Assembly (NCBI RefSeq): GCF_014648195.1
Contig: NZ_BMQQ01000004.1
Coordinates: forward strand, 274,217-338,216
Direction of reading: 5' to 3'
Origin: Streptomyces purpureus
Lineage (GTDB): Bacteria > Actinomycetota > Actinomycetes > Streptomycetales > Streptomycetaceae
DNA length: 64,000 bases
The notes under the pieces are model-generated. The model was not told where the DNA came from, ran no database searches, and worked only from the letters and a program-made list of their open reading frames with translations. This document shows positions 8,566-17,626 of the stretch, one piece after another. Each line of letters begins with the position of its first letter. The stretch's first letter is position 1. The translations under genes were made by a program, and so were the position numbers.

Positions 8566-9768
8566 TCAGAGCGCCTGCGCGGCGGGCTTCACCATGCCTC
8601 GGACCGTGCGGGACTTCACGAAGTCGCCCATCGCCGTCATCTCCCACTCGCCGGAGAACTGGCGGATCAGCTTGCACATGATCACGCCGGTCTGCGGTTC
8701 GGCGTTGGTGAGGTCGAAGCGGACCAGTTCCTCGCCCGTCGCCGCGTCCATCAGCCGGCAGTACGCCTTGGCGACCTCGGTGAACTTCTGGCCGGAGAAG
8801 GAGTTCACCGTGAACACCAGGCCCGTCGCCTCGGCCGGCAGGCGGCCCAGGTCGACGACGATCACCTCGTCGTCGCCCGCGCCCTCACCGGTCAGGTTGT
8901 CGCCGGAGTGCTTGACCGAGCCGTTCAGGATGGCCAGCTTGCCGAAGTAGCAGCTGTCCAGGTGGTTGCGCTGCGGGCCGTAGGCGATCACCGACGCGTC
9001 GAGGTCGATGTCCTTGCCGCGGTAGGCCGGCTCCCAGCCCAGGCCCATCTTGACCTGGGAGAGCAGCGGACGGCCGCCCTTGACCAGGGAGACCGTCTGG
9101 TTCTTCTGCAGGCTGACCCGGCCCTTGTCCAGGTTGATCTTCCCGGCGCCGGGCGCGGGCGCTGCGGCGGCAGGGGCCGCGGGCGCTGCGGCCGGGGCCG
9201 GGGGAGCCGTCACCCTCGGGTCGGCCGGAGCCGCGGGCGCGGGGGTCGCCGGGGCCGTCGCGGGCTCCTCCTCGACCGAGACGCCGAAGTCCGTGGCGAT
9301 CCCGGCCAGCCCGTTCGCATAGCCCTGGCCCACGGCGCGCGCCTTCCAGGCGCCGCCCCGCAGATAGATCTCCACGATCACCAGCGCCGTCTCGGCCCCG
9401 AGCCGCGGCGGCGTGAACGTCGCCAGCGCCGCGCCGCTGTCGGCGTCACGGATGGTCGCCGTCGGCTCGATGCCCTGGAACGTCTGCCCCGCGGCGTCCG
9501 GGCTCGCCGTCACCACGATCTTCTCGATCCCGGCCGGCACGGCCGAGGTGTCCACGATGATCGCGTCGGGGGCGGTGCCCCCGCCGGACCGGTAGGTCAC
9601 GCCCGGTCCCGTCGGCTGGTTGTAGAAGATGAAGTCGTCGTCGGAGCGCACCTTGCCGTCGGCGGTGAGCAGCAGGCCCGATACGTCGAGCCGCACCGGT
9701 GCGGTGACGTCCACCGCCACACGCGCGACGCCGAGGGGGATGTTCGAGCCGGGGGTCATTGCGGTCAT
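8566..9768 (-). CDS. Two-domain TerD-family protein
   Basis: TerD-family proteins bind calcium and belong to tellurite-resistance/stress modules abundant in streptomycetes. This 400-residue form has two TerD domains. Domain 1 (about 1-170) holds LGVARVAVDVTAPVRLDVSG, SDDDFIFYNQP and IVEIYLRGGAWKARAVGQGY. Domain 2 (about 235-395) holds INLDKGRVSLQKNQTVSLVK, a DEVIVVDLGRLP segment and VRFDLTNAEPQTGVIMCKL. An Ala/Pro-rich linker (about 178-232) joins them. The (S)DDDFIFYNQ acidic cluster is the expected calcium site in domain 1; domain 2 lacks that exact motif. It is a single gene with its own terminator. Confidence 0.9.
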   Translation of the reverse strand: MTAMTPGSNIPLGVARVAVDVTAPVRLDVSGLLLTADGKVRSDDDFIFYNQPTGPGVTYRSGGGTAPDAIIVDTSAVPAGIEKIVVTASPDAAGQTFQGIEPTATIRDADSGAALATFTPPRLGAETALVIVEIYLRGGAWKARAVGQGYANGLAGIATDFGVSVEEEPATAPATPAPAAPADPRVTAPPAPAAAPAAPAAAAPAPGAGKINLDKGRVSLQKNQTVSLVKGGRPLLSQVKMGLGWEPAYRGKDIDLDASVIAYGPQRNHLDSCYFGKLAILNGSVKHSGDNLTGEGAGDDEVIVVDLGRLPAEATGLVFTVNSFSGQKFTEVAKAYCRLMDAATGEELVRFDLTNAEPQTGVIMCKLIRQFSGEWEMTAMGDFVKSRTVRGMVKPAAQAL

Positions 9769-9824
9769 GCTCTCGGTAACGAGCGACGCCGCTTTGCCGT
9801 TCCCTTACCTTGCTAAACGTTCCG

Positions 9825-10055
9825 CTATCCGCGTGCACCCCGGTTGCGCGGATGCTGCCGGGCAAGCCGTTCGTTGCCGTGCTTGTACGCGCCGGTCCAG
9901 CGCGCCATCACCAGCTGGGCGTCGCCGGACTCCGCCTCCTGGAGGAACTTCTCCGCCCGGGCGCCGCGCAGCGTCCCCGCCGCGCGGCCCTGGTGCACGA
10001 TCTCGACGGTGCCGTCGGCGCGCTGCTCGTAACTGAATCCATACGGTCGTGGCAT
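9825..10055 (-). CDS. Small conserved protein of unknown function
   Basis: A basic 76-residue protein, MPRPYGFSYEQRADGTVEIV, ending NERLARQHPRNRGARG. The body (GTLRGARAEKFLQEAESGDA, then MARWTGAYKHGNERLA) is well formed and matches a short, widespread streptomycete hypothetical I recall. I start at 10055, not 10091, because the family begins MPRPYGF. No domain with known activity is visible. Confidence 0.7.
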   Translation of the reverse strand: MPRPYGFSYEQRADGTVEIVHQGRAAGTLRGARAEKFLQEAESGDAQLVMARWTGAYKHGNERLARQHPRNRGARG

Positions 10056-10101
10056 GGCCGCATCATCCCGGCCACTGACCGCGCCCGTCACCCGAATATC
10101 C

Positions 10102-10587
10102 TCAGTCGCAGACGAACCGGTTCCCCGCGCCCCGGAACATCAGCCCCCGCAGCGGCCCCGGCCGCGCCCCCAGCGCCCGCTCCTGCTGCCGCCGCACCAC
10201 GTAGCGCCCCGGCGCGATCCCGCTGGCGCCGTGCTCCGGATGGATCAGGTACGCCACCGAGGCCGCCTCCAGCGCCCCGATCGCCAGCCCGGTCGGATCG
10301 TCGACACGCGTCGTCCAGCGGCACCGGCCCCGGTCGGCGACGAGGGTGTGCGGGTTCCCGCCCGCCGAGCTGCGCAGCAGCTCCACCCCCTCCGGCGGCA
10401 CGCCCCACCACCCGTCGTCGTCCACCCGCAGCTGCCCCAGCATCGCGAGCGGAACGACGATCAGGTCGCCCTGTGCCTGCATTCCGTCGACCACCGGGAC
10501 GGTCACCTCCCGCTCCAGGTGGTCCAGCACGTCGAGTCCGGTCCGGGCCGTCAGCTCGCCCAGGGTCACGTTCACGTTCATGGTCAT
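10102..10587 (-). CDS. Conserved protein of unknown function, next to DUF6745
   Basis: A 161-residue soluble protein beginning MTMNVNVTLGELTARTGLDV. GGAGGAATCTGCC lies directly before the ATG and decides the start at 10587 over the 10644 in-frame codon. It contains GRCRWTTRVDDPTGLAIGAL and ends FRGAGNRFVCD. I do not recognise a family. It follows the DUF6745 gene on the same strand with a 63-base gap holding a repeat/palindrome, so the two are probably co-transcribed or share control. Confidence 0.65.
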   Translation of the reverse strand: MTMNVNVTLGELTARTGLDVLDHLEREVTVPVVDGMQAQGDLIVVPLAMLGQLRVDDDGWWGVPPEGVELLRSSAGGNPHTLVADRGRCRWTTRVDDPTGLAIGALEAASVAYLIHPEHGASGIAPGRYVVRRQQERALGARPGPLRGLMFRGAGNRFVCD

Positions 10588-10617
10588 GGCAGATTCCTCC
10601 AATGTCTGTTGGTTCGT

Positions 10618-10645
10618 CAGATGACAGATGACAGATGACGTCATC
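10618..10645. repeat. Three 7-bp direct repeats running into a 12-bp palindrome
   Basis: CAGATGA is repeated three times head to tail (10618-10638) and runs into the perfect palindrome GATGACGTCATC (10634-10645). It lies 31 bases upstream of the start of the 161-aa gene and just past the DUF6745 stop. A regulator-binding site is the natural reading; the palindrome resembles a CRE-like GACGTC core. Confidence 0.55.
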
Positions 10646-10650
10646 CGCCC

Positions 10651-11868
10651 TCACGTGCGGCGCCGCAACCGCCCGTACTGCTCCCCGCTCAGGCCGTACG
10701 ACCACCCCGCCGCCGCCACCGGGTCGTCCAGGAACGCCGGGACACCCAGCGCGTACTGCCGCCGCCGCCCGTCGGGCTCCACCGAGCCGTTCACCGTCAG
10801 CAGCAGCCGGGCCGAGCGGCCCCACAGCTCCCGCGGCACGTCGTAGAGGCGCAAGCGGAAGCCGGGGTTGCCGGGGTCGTCGGCCGTGCCGACGAGCCGG
10901 AGCCCGGCCTGCTCGATGTACGCGTCCCAGCCGATGCGTTCGATCGCGGCGCGCCGGACCTCCACATTGGTCTCGGCGTGGATCCGCTCCACCGTCGGCC
11001 CGGTGACCACCCAGCCCGGCACCCGCGCGCCGTGCAGGACGTACACCCCGCTCCCGTCACGGAAGCGGACCGCCGGGCCGTCGTCGTGGTGCAGCCGGAT
11101 CTCGCCATGGACGGCGCCGGGAGCTGGTTCGGTGTGTACGGCGGCCGGTCGCTCGGCCATCACGCACCGGCCCTCCCCCGCCCACCACCAGCCGGTGGAC
11201 CGGGCCAGCCGGGCCCACAGACCCAGCTGCGCGAGGTCGCCCGCCGCGAACCACCCGTGACCGATCCGGGCGCAGGCGTCGTAGTGACCGACCCAGGAGG
11301 CGTCGTGCTGCCCCCACCAGGTCAGCGGGTCGGGCGAGTCGGTGCGCAGCGCGCTGCGCACCGGGGCGCGGACCGCGTCGCCCAGCGACCCGCGCAGTGC
11401 GTCCCGTACGGCCACCCACAGCACCCGGTCCAGCGAGGCGCCGGCCGCGAGCGCCTCCCGCGGGGCCGTCGAGCGGAGCTGTTCCCAGTCCGGCTCGGGC
11501 TTGAGCGGCCGCAGGGACCACCCGTACCGATCAGGCCCGCGGACCGAGCTCTCCAGCCGGTCCCGCAGCTCCGACTGGAGCGTGGCGAGACGTGAGGGCG
11601 GCGACCATCCTTCGGCCCGATCGGGCAGCACACCCGTGTGCAGCCGCACGGGCCCGAAGGCGGGGTCGGTTCGTACGAGTTCCAGTCCGGCGGACGGAGA
11701 GTCCACCCAGGTGAAGCGGGGCGCCGGCGCGTCGATCAGCCGGTACAGCTCCCGTACGGCATCCTCGGCCTCCGCGCGCTCGGCGCTGTGCGCCGACAAG
11801 CCGTGGGCCAGCCATGCGTCACGGACCGCGCACGCCTCGCGTGCCCGGTCCATCTCGGCGGCCCTCAC
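10651..11868 (-). CDS. DUF6745 domain-containing protein
   Basis: A 405-residue soluble protein. The middle and C-terminal parts match DUF6745 as I remember it: TGWWWAGEGRCVMAERP, then EIRLHHDDGPAVRFRDGSGV followed by YVLHGARVPGWVV and the ATNVEVRRAAIERIGWDAYI segment. Function is unknown. The N-terminal 60 residues are helical and Arg/Ala-rich. The GTG at 11868 is used here; an ATG five codons on (11853), preceded by GAGGGCCGCCGAG, is equally possible. It leads a two-gene unit with the 161-aa protein. Confidence 0.7.
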   Translation of the reverse strand: MRAAEMDRAREACAVRDAWLAHGLSAHSAERAEAEDAVRELYRLIDAPAPRFTWVDSPSAGLELVRTDPAFGPVRLHTGVLPDRAEGWSPPSRLATLQSELRDRLESSVRGPDRYGWSLRPLKPEPDWEQLRSTAPREALAAGASLDRVLWVAVRDALRGSLGDAVRAPVRSALRTDSPDPLTWWGQHDASWVGHYDACARIGHGWFAAGDLAQLGLWARLARSTGWWWAGEGRCVMAERPAAVHTEPAPGAVHGEIRLHHDDGPAVRFRDGSGVYVLHGARVPGWVVTGPTVERIHAETNVEVRRAAIERIGWDAYIEQAGLRLVGTADDPGNPGFRLRLYDVPRELWGRSARLLLTVNGSVEPDGRRRQYALGVPAFLDDPVAAAGWSYGLSGEQYGRLRRRT

Positions 11869-11988
11869 CGCTCGATGGCGGAGGCCGCCTTTCCGTCGTT
11901 CACGACGTCAACAGAGATCATGCGCGCAGCATGCCATCCCAACTCCGCTCCCGGCAAAGGAATTTCGGCGGCGCAAAACAGGGGAGTG

Positions 11989-12405
11989 TCATGCGCGGGC
12001 GGCCCGGCGGTTCTCGTACCGCAGCGCCGCGCCGGTCACCACCGCCCCCACGCCCTCCCAGATCCCCACCCCGAGAAAGCCCTCCGCCGCCCGGCCCGAC
12101 AGCACCGCCGTCGTGAACACCGCGCAGGTCAGCAGCCGGAAAGGGACCGTCCAGCGGAAGAACGCCCGCCAGTCGGCCAAGGCCGCCAGCACGTAGTACA
12201 CACCCATGTTGAGCGCCGCCATCGACGACGCCATGAGGAACACCAGGGTGTGGTCTCCCTCCGCCCGGCGGGCCGAGGGTATGGGCTCGAAACCCATCAG
12301 CGAGATCATCACATCGGGGGCGACCAGCCCCACGACACCGAGCGCCGCGGCGAGCACGCCGAAGACCGCCATGGTCCAGCCGGACAGGGAACGAGGCAGC
12401 CGCAC
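11989..12405 (-). CDS. Four-helix membrane protein of unknown function
   Basis: A 138-residue integral membrane protein with four hydrophobic segments: about 12-32 (MAVFGVLAAALGVVGLVAP), 50-75, 85-103 and 110-130. Short charged ends follow the inside-positive pattern (RYENRRAARA tail). It looks like the small DUF-type membrane proteins common in actinomycetes; no catalytic residues are visible. It reads away from the upstream penicillin-binding protein's 3' end on the same strand with an 80-base gap. Confidence 0.7.
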   Translation of the reverse strand: MRLPRSLSGWTMAVFGVLAAALGVVGLVAPDVMISLMGFEPIPSARRAEGDHTLVFLMASSMAALNMGVYYVLAALADWRAFFRWTVPFRLLTCAVFTTAVLSGRAAEGFLGVGIWEGVGAVVTGAALRYENRRAARA

Positions 12406-12484
12406 GGAACTCCTCCGCCAACACAGGGACGTCGATCGACACCCCCTGCATATCGTGCGGCCCGCCCCGCCCCCGACCCAGGGT

Positions 12485-13933
12485 CTACTTCAGCGCCGCG
12501 GCCATCATCTTCTGCGCCACCGGAGCCGCCAGACCGTTGCCGCTCACCTCCGAGCGCGCCGCCCCCGAATCCTCGATGAGCACGGCCACCGCGACCTCCT
12601 TCCCGCTGGAGGAATCCTTCGCGTACGACGTGAACCACGCGTACGGCGTCTTGCTGTTGTTCTCGCCGTGCTGCGCCGTGCCCGTCTTGCCGCCCACCTC
12701 CGCGCCGTCGATCCGGGCGTTGCTGCCCGTGCCCTGCTCCACGACCGTCCGCATCGCGTCCCGCAGCTGCCCGGCGGTCTGGGACGACACGATCCGCGTC
12801 GATCCGGTGTCCTCGAACGACTGGAGCGTATTGCCGTCCCCGTCCACCACCTTCGACACCATGTGCGGTGCCATCAGGACTCCGTCGTTGGCAATGGCGG
12901 CCGACACCATCGCCATCTGCAGCGGCGTCGCCGTCACATCGAACTGCCCGATCCCCGACAGCGCCGTCTGCGCGTCGTCCATCTTCGACGGGTACACACT
13001 CGCGTAGGCACGCACCGGCACGTCCAGCTTCTGGTTGTTGAAGCCGAACTTCTCCGCCATCGCCTTCACCTTCGCCTGGCCCAGATCCACGGCCATCTTG
13101 GCGAAGACGTTGTTGCACGAATACCGCAGCGCGGTACGGATCGTGGCGTTCTCGCACGGCGCCGACGGGTTCTCGTTCTTCAGCACCCGCACCGTCCCCG
13201 GTAGCGTGTACGGATCCGGGCTCTGGGTCGCCGTGTCCACCGACCCGTACAGCCCGTCCTCCAGCGCCGCCGCGGCGACCACCAGCTTGAACGTCGAGCC
13301 CGGCGGCAACGGCTGCCGCATCGCCCGGTTCACCAGCGGCTTGTCCTCATCGGCGGTCAGCTTCCCCCACTCCGCCCCGTCCGTCCCGCCCGCGATCTTC
13401 GACGGGTCGTACGACGGCGTACTGACCATCCCCAGGACGCGGCCGGTCTTCGGATCGAGGGCCACGGCCGCGCCCTTCTTCGAGCCGAGCGCCTCGTACG
13501 CCGCCTTCTGCACCGCCGGATCGATCGTCGTCAGCACATCGCCCGGATCCTGCTGCTCACGGGTGAGCGTGTCCAGCGGACTCTTCAGCCGCGAGTCGGT
13601 CCCGTCGAGCACATCGGCGTAGACGCCCTCCAGCTGCGTGGCGCCGTACACCTGCGAGCTGAACCCCGTGACGGCCGCGTACAGCTCGCCCTGCGTGTAC
13701 GTGCGCTTGTACGCCAGATCACCACTCTCCGTCCTCTTCGAACCGGTGACCGGCGAACCGGCCACGATGATGTCCCCGAGCGGCCGCGCGTACTGCGCGA
13801 TCACCTTCCGGCGGTTGTTCTTGTCGTCCGCGAGTGCCCTGTCCTCGTACGCCTGCACCCAGGTCGCCCGCATCAGCAGGGCGGCCACCAGCAGCAGCGA
13901 GAAGACAGCCGCTCGCCTGATCGTTGTGTTCAT
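12485..13933 (-). CDS. Class B penicillin-binding protein (peptidoglycan transpeptidase)
   Basis: A D,D-transpeptidase that cross-links peptidoglycan outside the membrane. The 482-residue chain has one N-terminal anchor (about 8-25, VFSLLLVAALLMRATWV), a PBP dimerisation-type region (about 30-150), and the transpeptidase domain with all three motifs: PPGSTFK (nucleophile Ser, about 221), YSCNN (SxN, about 283) and KTGTAQHG (about 419). Length and anchor resemble streptomycete PbpA, but there is no ftsW/rodA neighbour to confirm a division role. It reads on the minus strand from 13933. Confidence 0.88.
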   Translation of the reverse strand: MNTTIRRAAVFSLLLVAALLMRATWVQAYEDRALADDKNNRRKVIAQYARPLGDIIVAGSPVTGSKRTESGDLAYKRTYTQGELYAAVTGFSSQVYGATQLEGVYADVLDGTDSRLKSPLDTLTREQQDPGDVLTTIDPAVQKAAYEALGSKKGAAVALDPKTGRVLGMVSTPSYDPSKIAGGTDGAEWGKLTADEDKPLVNRAMRQPLPPGSTFKLVVAAAALEDGLYGSVDTATQSPDPYTLPGTVRVLKNENPSAPCENATIRTALRYSCNNVFAKMAVDLGQAKVKAMAEKFGFNNQKLDVPVRAYASVYPSKMDDAQTALSGIGQFDVTATPLQMAMVSAAIANDGVLMAPHMVSKVVDGDGNTLQSFEDTGSTRIVSSQTAGQLRDAMRTVVEQGTGSNARIDGAEVGGKTGTAQHGENNSKTPYAWFTSYAKDSSSGKEVAVAVLIEDSGAARSEVSGNGLAAPVAQKMMAAALK

Positions 13934-14029
13934 CCCACAGACGGGACGAGCGGAATGCAGGCCTCCGTTCCCGATGTGTCCGGTTTCTCAGGGAATCCTC
14001 ATCTCCGCGCCGCAGCCCTCAGGGGAGCC

Positions 14030-14689
14030 CTACCCCGGTGTGATGAACCCCGACTCGTACGCCGCGATCACCGCCTGCGTACGGTCCCGCGCCCCCGTCT
14101 TCGCCAGCACCGCCGCCACATGCGTCTTCACCGTCGCCGGACCCACCCCCAGCCGCCCCGCGATCTCGGCGTTGGCCAGGCCCGTCGCCATCAGCCGCAG
14201 CACGTCCGCCTCCCGGTCGGTCAGCCGCGCCGCCCATGGCGGAGCCGCCGGCCGCCGCCGCGCGTGCTCCGCGGCCAGGCCCCGCACCGCCGCCGGGTAC
14301 AGCAGCGAATCACTCCGCGCCACCAGCCGCACCGCGCTCACCAGCTCGTCCGCCGCGGACCGCTTCAGCACGAACCCGGCCGCCCCCACCCGCAGCGCGT
14401 CATACACATACGCGTCGTTCTCGAACGTCGTCACCACCACGATCCGCGGCGGCCGCTCCATCGTGGCCAGGATCTGCTCCGTGGCCCGGATCCCGTCGAT
14501 CTCCGGCATCCGCACATCCATCAGCACCACATCGGGCCGCACCTCACGCACCACCGAGACGGCCTCGGCCCCCGTCGACGCCTCCCCGGCCACCTCGACA
14601 TCCGGCTCGGCGTCCAGGATCACCCTCAGCGCCGTACGTACCATCCGCTCGTCGTCCGCCAGAACGACCCTGATCGGAGTGCCCGTCAC
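14030..14689 (-). CDS. NarL/LuxR-family response regulator
   Basis: A 219-residue two-component regulator. The receiver domain (about 5-120) has the acidic pair in VVLADDERMV, the phospho-acceptor Asp in PDVVLMDVRMPEIDG and the switch Thr/Lys in VVVTTFEN and GFVLKRSA. The LuxR helix-turn-helix (about 153-215) reads LTDREADVLRLMATGLANAE. The start is the GTG at 14689, whose GTGA overlaps the kinase stop, so the two are translationally coupled. It is the direct partner of the kinase at 14686-15957. Target genes unknown; the adjacent membrane protein is a candidate. Confidence 0.9.
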   Translation of the reverse strand: MTGTPIRVVLADDERMVRTALRVILDAEPDVEVAGEASTGAEAVSVVREVRPDVVLMDVRMPEIDGIRATEQILATMERPPRIVVVTTFENDAYVYDALRVGAAGFVLKRSAADELVSAVRLVARSDSLLYPAAVRGLAAEHARRRPAAPPWAARLTDREADVLRLMATGLANAEIAGRLGVGPATVKTHVAAVLAKTGARDRTQAVIAAYESGFITPG

Positions 14690-15957
14690 CGGCCACCGCC
14701 CACCGGCAGCCGGGTCGCCAGCCGCCACACCTCGCCGACCGGACCCGACGCCGCCGTACCGCCCAGCAGCCGGGCCCGCTCCTCAAGGCCACGCAGCCCA
14801 CGGCCCCCACCCGGCCGGACCACCGGCCCCCCGGCCGGCAGCGGATTCTCCATCACGATCTCCAACTCCTCCCCGTCCACACCGATCCACCCCGTCACCG
14901 GCTGACCGCCGGCATGCCGCACCGCGTTCGTCAGGCCCTCCTGAACGATCCGGTACGCCTCCCTGGACACCGCCGCCGGCACCCGGTCGAGACCCTCACC
15001 GATCCTTAAGCCCACCTTCGCCGCGGCCGCCCCCGCGAGGAGCCCGTCCAGCGCCTCAAGGCCCGGCCCCGGCAGCTCCCCGTCGTCCTCGCCCTGCCGC
15101 AACAGGCCGAGCACCGCGTCGAGTTCACCGACCGTGCGCCGCGTGGTCTCCTCGATCGCCGCCAGCGCCTCCCGGACGAACGCCACATCCGCCGCCGCGT
15201 CCGAATCGAGGACCCGCCGCGCCGCACCCGCCTGCAAGGTCACCGCACTGAGCGCATGACCCACCGAATCGTGCAGCTCCCGCGCCAGCCGGTTGCGTAC
15301 GGCCAGCTCGGCTGCCCGCCGCTCGGCCGCCGCCAGCCGGTCCGCCGGGGTGGGACCCAGCAGCCGCGGCGCCTGACGGGCCATGAACGACCCCGCACAC
15401 GCCGCCGCCGCCACGAGCGCCAGCAGCATCAAAAGACCGGCGGGCACACCCCCGTAGACCAGCCACTCCTGGTCAAGCGACCAGAAATGGGCCACCGCGG
15501 AGGCACGCAGACCGGGCGAGAACGGCAGCAGCATCGTCGTCACCGCGAACGGCGGCAACGCCAGCGTCGCACCACTGACCAGCCCGCCCAGCCCGACGTG
15601 CAGCGTGTACCAGCCCGCCGTCCGCAGCCGCGCGTCCCGGCTGTCCGCCGGACCCTCCGCGAACCGCCCCTCCGCCACCCCGCACAGCGACCTCGCCGCC
15701 GCCACCGACATCGGCCGGGTCAGCGGGAAAAGCGCCGTGACGGCGGCCAGGGGCAGCGCGATCGCATACGCCGTGAACTGCACGGCCGGCGACGACGCGA
15801 ACATCGCCTGCCCGCCCAGCAGCGGCCCGGCGACCACCGTCCCCAGCAGCCAGTACGGCATCAGCAGGGCCCCGCCCAGGATCAGATGCACCCAGCGCAG
15901 CCGCGCCCGCCGCCCGAACAGCCTGCCGGCCACGGCCCTGCCCGTATTCCCCCGCAC
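14686..15957 (-). CDS. Sensor histidine kinase (HisKA_3 type)
   Basis: A membrane histidine kinase of 423 residues. The N-terminal sensor half has about six hydrophobic segments between residues 20 and 200 and little exposed domain. The phospho-acceptor motif is RNRLARELHDSVGHALSAV (His near 231), the HisKA_3 type that pairs with NarL-family regulators. The ATPase part has the N box in IVQEGLTNAVRHAG (about 340) and glycine boxes GGGRGLRGLEER. The pairing with the downstream regulator is shown by a 4-base overlap. The signal is unknown; absence of a large extracellular loop suggests a membrane or intramembrane cue. Confidence 0.9.
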   Translation of the reverse strand: MRGNTGRAVAGRLFGRRARLRWVHLILGGALLMPYWLLGTVVAGPLLGGQAMFASSPAVQFTAYAIALPLAAVTALFPLTRPMSVAAARSLCGVAEGRFAEGPADSRDARLRTAGWYTLHVGLGGLVSGATLALPPFAVTTMLLPFSPGLRASAVAHFWSLDQEWLVYGGVPAGLLMLLALVAAAACAGSFMARQAPRLLGPTPADRLAAAERRAAELAVRNRLARELHDSVGHALSAVTLQAGAARRVLDSDAAADVAFVREALAAIEETTRRTVGELDAVLGLLRQGEDDGELPGPGLEALDGLLAGAAAAKVGLRIGEGLDRVPAAVSREAYRIVQEGLTNAVRHAGGQPVTGWIGVDGEELEIVMENPLPAGGPVVRPGGGRGLRGLEERARLLGGTAASGPVGEVWRLATRLPVGGGR

Positions 15958-15972
15958 TCCTGAGCCCCCGCC

Positions 15973-16923
15973 CTACGCGCCGCGGCGCCGCAGCACGACC
16001 GCCAAGCAGCCGGCCATCAGGAGCCCCGTGATCATTTCTCCAGCGTAGGCGGTCAGCATCCACCCGGTGACCCGCTTGCCGGGATCGTCGACCGGCAGCA
16101 GCGCCGCCGTCAGCAGGTAGGCTCCCCAGGAGCCGAGCGCAGCCGAACCCAGCCAGGCCAGCGCCAGCGGGGTCCGCACCCGCAGCGACCGGCCCAGCCG
16201 GAACACCAGCATCAGCGTCCCCGCCACAGCGACCGCCGCGAAGGCGACCCGCATGCCCTCCAGGAGGGCGAAGTCGCTGGTGCGCTCCGCGATCCGGGCG
16301 GGCGTCAGGCCGCCCTCCACACCGAAGGCCCAGAGGGTGTGCAGGGCCACCGGTACGAGAGCGAGGAGCGAGGCGACGACGGCCGTGGCCCGCGTCCCCG
16401 CGCCGGACAGCGACCGGGGCAGCTCACCGACCCGGCCCCGCGCCACGTGCCCCCAGCGGTCCCGGGCGTACGTCACGAACAGGGCGCCGAGTGCGAGGGC
16501 CTGCACGATGAAACCGCCGTAGACGACCCCGAAGACCCAGTCCTCCAGGAACGGGCGGCCGTCGGCGACCCGGCGCGGGGCGCCCATGAACGCCGCGAGG
16601 ACCAGCTGGGCCGGGTAGGCCACCACGATCGGGGAGAGCAGCCCGGTCGCCCCCCACATCGGCACGGCCGGCAGCCAGGCCCGGACCCGCAGCCCCCAGG
16701 CCTGGGTCAGCAGGAGGGCGAGCACGACGACGGCGGCGTCCATCAGGACCGTGACGCCGTTGGCGACGGCCATCACCGTGCGGTGCTCCAGCAGCACACT
16801 GCCGTCCGGTATGCCGATCCGGCTGCCCGCGATCCAGGCGATCTTCAGCGAGACGTACGGCAGGCAGGCGGCGACGGTGATCGCGCGCAGGGCGCGGCGG
16901 GCGGGGGAGAGCGGTGGTGTCAT
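15973..16923 (-). CDS. Polytopic membrane protein, first gene of the kinase operon
   Basis: A 316-residue integral membrane protein with about eight hydrophobic segments (for example AITVAACLPYVSLKIAWIAG near residue 15 and GTLMLVFRLG near 255). It starts at 16923 (MTPPLSPARRALRAI); the in-frame extension to 17235 crosses the intergenic region and is rejected. Its stop is 15 bases before the kinase start, so membrane protein, kinase and regulator form one operon. No catalytic motif is visible; it may be a sensor accessory. Confidence 0.8.
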   Translation of the reverse strand: MTPPLSPARRALRAITVAACLPYVSLKIAWIAGSRIGIPDGSVLLEHRTVMAVANGVTVLMDAAVVVLALLLTQAWGLRVRAWLPAVPMWGATGLLSPIVVAYPAQLVLAAFMGAPRRVADGRPFLEDWVFGVVYGGFIVQALALGALFVTYARDRWGHVARGRVGELPRSLSGAGTRATAVVASLLALVPVALHTLWAFGVEGGLTPARIAERTSDFALLEGMRVAFAAVAVAGTLMLVFRLGRSLRVRTPLALAWLGSAALGSWGAYLLTAALLPVDDPGKRVTGWMLTAYAGEMITGLLMAGCLAVVLRRRGA

Positions 16924-17098
16924 GGCTCCCACGCTCCCGGCCGCACTGTGCGGGCACGTCCTGCCTGATGACGAACCGCCTCCGCCGTGCGGGGGAGAGC
17001 TGTGCGGGCGGTCCGGTGGGGCGAGGGGGAAATTGACCCACGATCGAGGGGTCTGAATGACCTGCCTGGCGGGTCGATCTGCTCCTAAGCTGATCTTC

Positions 17099-17626
17099 AT
17101 GAACACGCAGACGCCTTTGAACATCCCGGCTTTCGCCCCCGTCCTCACCCGCGGCGCCGACGCCGAGACCACCGCGGACCCGAGCAGTGTGATGACCCTC
17201 CTGACCGACTCGGACACCACCGGCGGCCTGCTCACCAGCTACCGCTCGTCCTTCGCGAAGGGCGCGGTCGGAGCCCCCGCCCACTTCCACACCAAGGCGT
17301 CCGAGATGTTCTTCGTGCTCGGCGGCTCACTGGAGGTGCTGGTGGGGGAGGAGCTGACCGTCCTGAACGAGGGCGACTTCCTGCTCGTACCGCCGCACAC
17401 CCCGCACGCCTTCGCGGCCGCGCCGGGTGCCGAGGCGGACGTGCTGTTCGTGTTCACGCCGGGGATGGCGCGCTTCGACTATCTGCGGCTGCTGGGCCGG
17501 GTGATGCGCGGTGAGGCGGGGTTCGAGGAGATCAGGGAGTCGTCGGAGCGCTTCGACAATCACTACGTCGACAGCCCGGTGTGGCAGAAGGCGCTGGCCG
17601 TCAGAGCCGGCGCGTCGCCAGAGTGA
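17099..17626 (+). CDS. Cupin-domain protein
   Basis: A 175-residue single-domain cupin. Motif 1 is APAHFHTKASEMFFVLGGSL (metal-binding His-x-His and Glu) and motif 2 is GDFLLVPPHTPHAF with a further His. The mononuclear metal site looks complete. It resembles the small quercetinase-like cupins; the substrate is not predictable. The ATG at 17099 is chosen. The 3' end overlaps the end of the convergent IclR-family gene by 26 bases. It is divergent from the kinase operon across 175 bases. Confidence 0.8.
   Translation: MNTQTPLNIPAFAPVLTRGADAETTADPSSVMTLLTDSDTTGGLLTSYRSSFAKGAVGAPAHFHTKASEMFFVLGGSLEVLVGEELTVLNEGDFLLVPPHTPHAFAAAPGAEADVLFVFTPGMARFDYLRLLGRVMRGEAGFEEIRESSERFDNHYVDSPVWQKALAVRAGASPE

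Noticed and set aside
13638..15251. 537-aa plus-strand frame over the PBP start and kinase genes
   Set aside because: Shadow of minus-strand genes with clear domains.
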